A stretch of DNA of 64,000 nucleotides from Microvirga guangxiensis (GTDB lineage Bacteria; Pseudomonadota; Alphaproteobacteria; Rhizobiales; Beijerinckiaceae). A program made the position numbers and the translations under genes. Below, piece after piece: positions 61,265 to 64,000 of this stretch. Below the pieces are notes generated by a model that was not told where the DNA came from, did not search any database, and was given only the letters and a program-made list of their open reading frames with translations. The DNA lies in the NCBI RefSeq assembly GCF_900102135.1, contig NZ_FMVJ01000003.1, positions 372,001 to 436,000 on the forward strand, in the 5' to 3' direction. The first letter of the stretch is position 1; each line of letters begins with the position of its first letter.

Positions 61265-63211
61265 ATGCATCACTCCGACGACCTGTTCTCGAGTTTTCTG
61301 AAATCTTACGAGAGCCGCCGCGAGGCGGAGATGTCCCTTGCGGAATACCTAGAAGGGTGCCGCGACAACCCCATGATGTATGCCAGCGCTCCAGAGCGCA
61401 TTCTGGCGGCGATCGGCGAGCCGGAACTCGTCGATACGTCGAGGGATGCGCGCTATGGACGCATCTTCATGAACCGAACGATCCGCGTCTATCCGGCTTT
61501 CTCCGAATTCTACGGCATGGAAGAAACGATCGAGATGATCGTGAGCTTCTTTCGTCATGCAGCGCAGGGCCTCGAAGAGCGCAAGCAGATCCTCTACCTT
61601 CTTGGCCCTGTGGGAGGCGGCAAGTCCTCCCTTGCCGAGCGTCTCAAGGCGCTGATGGAAGTGCATCCTATTTACGTGCTCAAGGCAGGAGACGAGATCA
61701 GCCCTGTTTTCGAGAGTCCGTTGGGGCTGTTCGATCCAGAGCAGATGGGCGCTACGCTGGAGGAGCGGTATGGAATTCCTACCCGCCGGCTGACCAATCT
61801 TCTCAGCCCTTGGGCCATCAAGCGACTTGATGAGTTTCGAGGCGATATTTCCAAGTTCCGAGTCGCTAAGATCAATCCGTCGCGCCTGCGCCAGATTGCC
61901 ATTGCCAAGACAGAACCGGGTGATGAGAACAACCAAGATATCTCATCCCTTGTCGGCAAGGTGGATATCCGCAAGCTCGAGACCCTCTCTCAGGCCGATC
62001 CAGATGCTTACAGCTATTCAGGAGGCCTCAACCGAGCCAATCAGGGCATTCTTGAATTCGTCGAGATGTTCAAGGCCCCGATCAAGATGCTTCATCCACT
62101 CCTGACGGCGACGCAGGAAGGAAATTATGTAGGGACGGAGAATATCGGCTCCATCCCATTCACCGGAATCATCTTGGCGCATTCCAACGAAGCCGAGTGG
62201 CAGAGCTTCAAATCAAATAAAAACAACGAGGCGTTCATTGATCGCATTTATGTGATCAAGGTTCCCTACTGCTTGCGGGTCACCGAAGAGCAGAAAATCT
62301 ACGAGAAGCTGATCCGCAGCTCTGAACTCGCGAATGCCCCATGTGCCCCCGCTACGCTGGAGATGCTGGCAAGGTTCTCGGTTCTGTCGCGCTTGCGCGC
62401 TCATGAGAACTCCAACTTCTACTCGAAGATGCGGGTCTACGATGGCGAGAGTCTTCGCGAGGTCGACCCGCGCGCGCGTAGCCTGCAGGAATATAAGGAC
62501 GCGGCCGGTGTAGACGAAGGGATGGACGGAATCTCGACCCGCTTTGCGTTCAAGGTTCTAGCGGCGACCTTCAACCATGACACGATCGAGGTGGCAGCCG
62601 ATCCGGTTCACCTCATGTATGTGCTCGAACAATCGCTCCGCCGCGAGCAGCTGCCGCAGGATGTCGAAAGGCGTTATCTCGAGTTCATCAAAGGTGAACT
62701 CGCACCGCGATACGCCGACTTCATCGGCCATGAGATCCAGAAGGCCTATCTCGAATCCTATCACGATTATGGTCAGAACCTGTTCGATCGCTATGTGTCC
62801 TATGCCGATGCATGGATCGAAGATCAGGACTTCAAGGACCCGGATACGGGCCAGCTTCTCAACCGTGAACTTCTGAACCAGGAACTCACAAAGATCGAGA
62901 AGCCGGCCGGAATCGCGAATCCGAAAGACTTCCGTAACGAGGTGGTGAAATTCTCATTGCGAGCGCGGGCCAGCAACAACGGGCGCAATCCCTCCTGGAC
63001 GAGCTATGAGAAGATTCGCGACGTTATCGAGCGACGCATGTTCTCGCAGGTGGAGGAGCTTCTCCCCGTTATCAGCTTCGGCTCGAAGAAGGATAGCGAG
63101 TCCGAAAAGAAGCACGGCGAGTTCGTGAAGAGGATGATGGAGAGAGGCTATACCGAGCGGCAGGTGCGGCGCTTGGTGGAATGGTACATGCGTGTGAAGC
63201 AGGCGGGCTGA
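61265..63211 (+). CDS. prkA: PrkA family serine protein kinase
   Basis: A 648-residue AAA+-type protein kinase like E. coli YeaG and Bacillus PrkA. Walker A is GPVGGGKSS (114-122). An AAA region with SGGLNRANQGILEFVEMFK and GIILAHSNEAEWQSF follows, and the C-terminal PrkA domain has GISTRFAFKVLA and EKKHGEFVKRMMERGYTERQ. In enterobacteria the gene is followed by yeaH and ycgB and answers to nitrogen or stationary-phase stress. The YeaH homologue follows here after 29 bases, so the same operon is expected. Confidence 0.95.
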   Translation: MHHSDDLFSSFLKSYESRREAEMSLAEYLEGCRDNPMMYASAPERILAAIGEPELVDTSRDARYGRIFMNRTIRVYPAFSEFYGMEETIEMIVSFFRHAAQGLEERKQILYLLGPVGGGKSSLAERLKALMEVHPIYVLKAGDEISPVFESPLGLFDPEQMGATLEERYGIPTRRLTNLLSPWAIKRLDEFRGDISKFRVAKINPSRLRQIAIAKTEPGDENNQDISSLVGKVDIRKLETLSQADPDAYSYSGGLNRANQGILEFVEMFKAPIKMLHPLLTATQEGNYVGTENIGSIPFTGIILAHSNEAEWQSFKSNKNNEAFIDRIYVIKVPYCLRVTEEQKIYEKLIRSSELANAPCAPATLEMLARFSVLSRLRAHENSNFYSKMRVYDGESLREVDPRARSLQEYKDAAGVDEGMDGISTRFAFKVLAATFNHDTIEVAADPVHLMYVLEQSLRREQLPQDVERRYLEFIKGELAPRYADFIGHEIQKAYLESYHDYGQNLFDRYVSYADAWIEDQDFKDPDTGQLLNRELLNQELTKIEKPAGIANPKDFRNEVVKFSLRARASNNGRNPSWTSYEKIRDVIERRMFSQVEELLPVISFGSKKDSESEKKHGEFVKRMMERGYTERQVRRLVEWYMRVKQAG

Positions 63212-63240
63212 CAGAAAGCGGAGGCAGAGCAGGCGTTCCT

Positions 63241-64000
63241 ATGTACATCATCGACAGACGCCTCAATCCCGGCGGCAAGAGTCTTGCCAATCGCCAGCGT
63301 TTTCTTCGCCGTGCCAAAGCGCAAATTCAGCGGGCCGTGCGCCAGACGGCGGGAGAACGCGACATCACCGATCTCGAAAGAGGAGGAGAAGTCACGATTC
63401 CCGCGGATGGTGTGCGGGAGCCCAGCTTCCGCCGCTCAGGCGAAGGTGGCGTGAACGATCACATTCTTCCGGGCAACAAGCGATTTGTCGAAGGCGACAC
63501 AATTGATCGGCCTCCAGGCGGAGGTGGCGGAGGTTCCTCGGCCGGAAACAGCGGCGAGGGGGAGGATGACTTTCGATTCGCCCTGAGCCGTGAGGAATTC
63601 ATCGACCTCTTTCTCGAGGATCTTGAGCTTCCCGATCTCGCCAAGCGACGCTTGGCGACGGTCGAGGTGCAGGGCATGCGGCGAGCTGGCTATTCCGTCA
63701 CTGGATCGCCCGTCAATCTGGCGCTGTTGCGCTCCATGCGAAACGCCCTGTCCCGGCGGATCGCCATGCGGCGCCCGAAACCTGGCGACCTGCTGAAGCT
63801 CGAAGAGGAGATCGCGTTTCTCGAGAAAGATGGTGAAAGCGACAAGCTGCTGGAACTGAGGCAGAAACTGGAGGAGTTGCAGCAGCGGACACGGCGCTTT
63901 CCATACATCGACCCTCTGGATCTCCGCTATCGCCGGTTCGAGCCTGTCTCCCGGCCCGTGGCTCAAGCGGTCATGTTCTGCCTCATGGACGTGTCCGGTT
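63241..64000 (+). CDS. YeaH/YhbH family protein (3' end outside window)
   Basis: The ATG at 63241 opens a frame that runs off the window after 253 codons; E. coli YeaH has about 427. The start MYIIDRRLNPGGKSLANRQR and RFLRRAKAQIQRAV are hallmarks, as are the glycine linker (PPGGGGGGSS), the segment SREEFIDLFLEDLELPDLAK and PVAQAVMFCLMDVSG, the beginning of a von Willebrand A-like domain with its metal-site DxSxS at the border. It works with PrkA, by genetic association. A SpoVR-like gene would be expected next. Confidence 0.92.
   Translation, partial: MYIIDRRLNPGGKSLANRQRFLRRAKAQIQRAVRQTAGERDITDLERGGEVTIPADGVREPSFRRSGEGGVNDHILPGNKRFVEGDTIDRPPGGGGGGSSAGNSGEGEDDFRFALSREEFIDLFLEDLELPDLAKRRLATVEVQGMRRAGYSVTGSPVNLALLRSMRNALSRRIAMRRPKPGDLLKLEEEIAFLEKDGESDKLLELRQKLEELQQRTRRFPYIDPLDLRYRRFEPVSRPVAQAVMFCLMDVSG

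Noticed and set aside
1-64000. CRISPR arrays, tRNA or rRNA genes, insertion sequences, prophage or integrase genes
   Set aside because: I looked for regularly spaced repeats, cloverleaf arms and transposase or integrase motifs and found none that hold up.

Overview
The window reads as an ordinary chromosomal stretch of an alphaproteobacterium, most likely a member of Hyphomicrobiales close to Methylobacteriaceae such as Microvirga. The reasons are the family composition (two HWE-type histidine kinases, a CIO-type cytochrome bd, ChrB-rhodanese, LOG and HlyU-like proteins), the moderately high GC coding style, many GTG/TTG starts and at least one sequence matching the EcfG general-stress promoter consensus. 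The taxonomic call is an inference from gene content; no rRNA or tRNA gene is present. I see no insertion sequence, prophage or CRISPR array.

Layout. 1-4545: end of a type IB topoisomerase, a small secreted protein, an MBL-fold hydrolase and a CIO-type cytochrome bd operon (cydA, cydB and a 43-residue DUF2474-like subunit). 4550-8942: a membrane-anchored coiled-coil protein, a structured 400-base intergenic region with a candidate small RNA, and a type I secretion ABC/HlyD pair without a visible substrate or outer-membrane partner. 9123-14975: a carbohydrate cluster, otsA (fused to a membrane sensor-like N terminus), otsB, a GH15 glycosidase and glucokinase, which could form a trehalose synthesis and breakdown cycle. 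15043-19641: a succinylglutamate-desuccinylase-family protein, a palindromic repeat, a 24-codon reading frame with a maximal Shine-Dalgarno, prfC and an HWE kinase.

19771-32632: an amino-sugar and cell-wall recycling island. Leftward run anmK, beta-lactamase-fold hydrolase, murQ, BadF-type kinase and PfkB kinase. Rightward run a peptide-type ABC importer (binding protein and two permeases, no ATPase) and a GNAT. A second leftward operon holds a BadF kinase, a GntR/HutC regulator, a SIS deaminase/isomerase and nagA. Together they can turn imported anhydro-MurNAc and GlcNAc into fructose-6-phosphate. One 18-base motif (TGG-N9-GGWC) lies upstream of all the transcription units and probably binds the GntR protein.

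32816-36258: thiBPQ thiamine importer under a TPP riboswitch. 36393-48476: N-methyltryptophan-oxidase-like flavoenzyme, second HWE kinase, tex, Hsp70-like ATPase, PEP carboxylase, a small stress-type protein, a DapA-family aldolase and an atypical SDR. 48533-53271: chrBA chromate operon with a strong promoter, LOG protein, a proline-rich small protein behind a perfect EcfG promoter, and an FAH-family enzyme. 53605-60736: a divergent CYTH-like protein, SLT-SPOR transglycosylase, two small envelope proteins, a HlyU-family protein, catalase, YihY and a zinc alcohol dehydrogenase with an operator-like palindrome at its promoter. 61265-64000: prkA and the start of a YeaH/YhbH gene.
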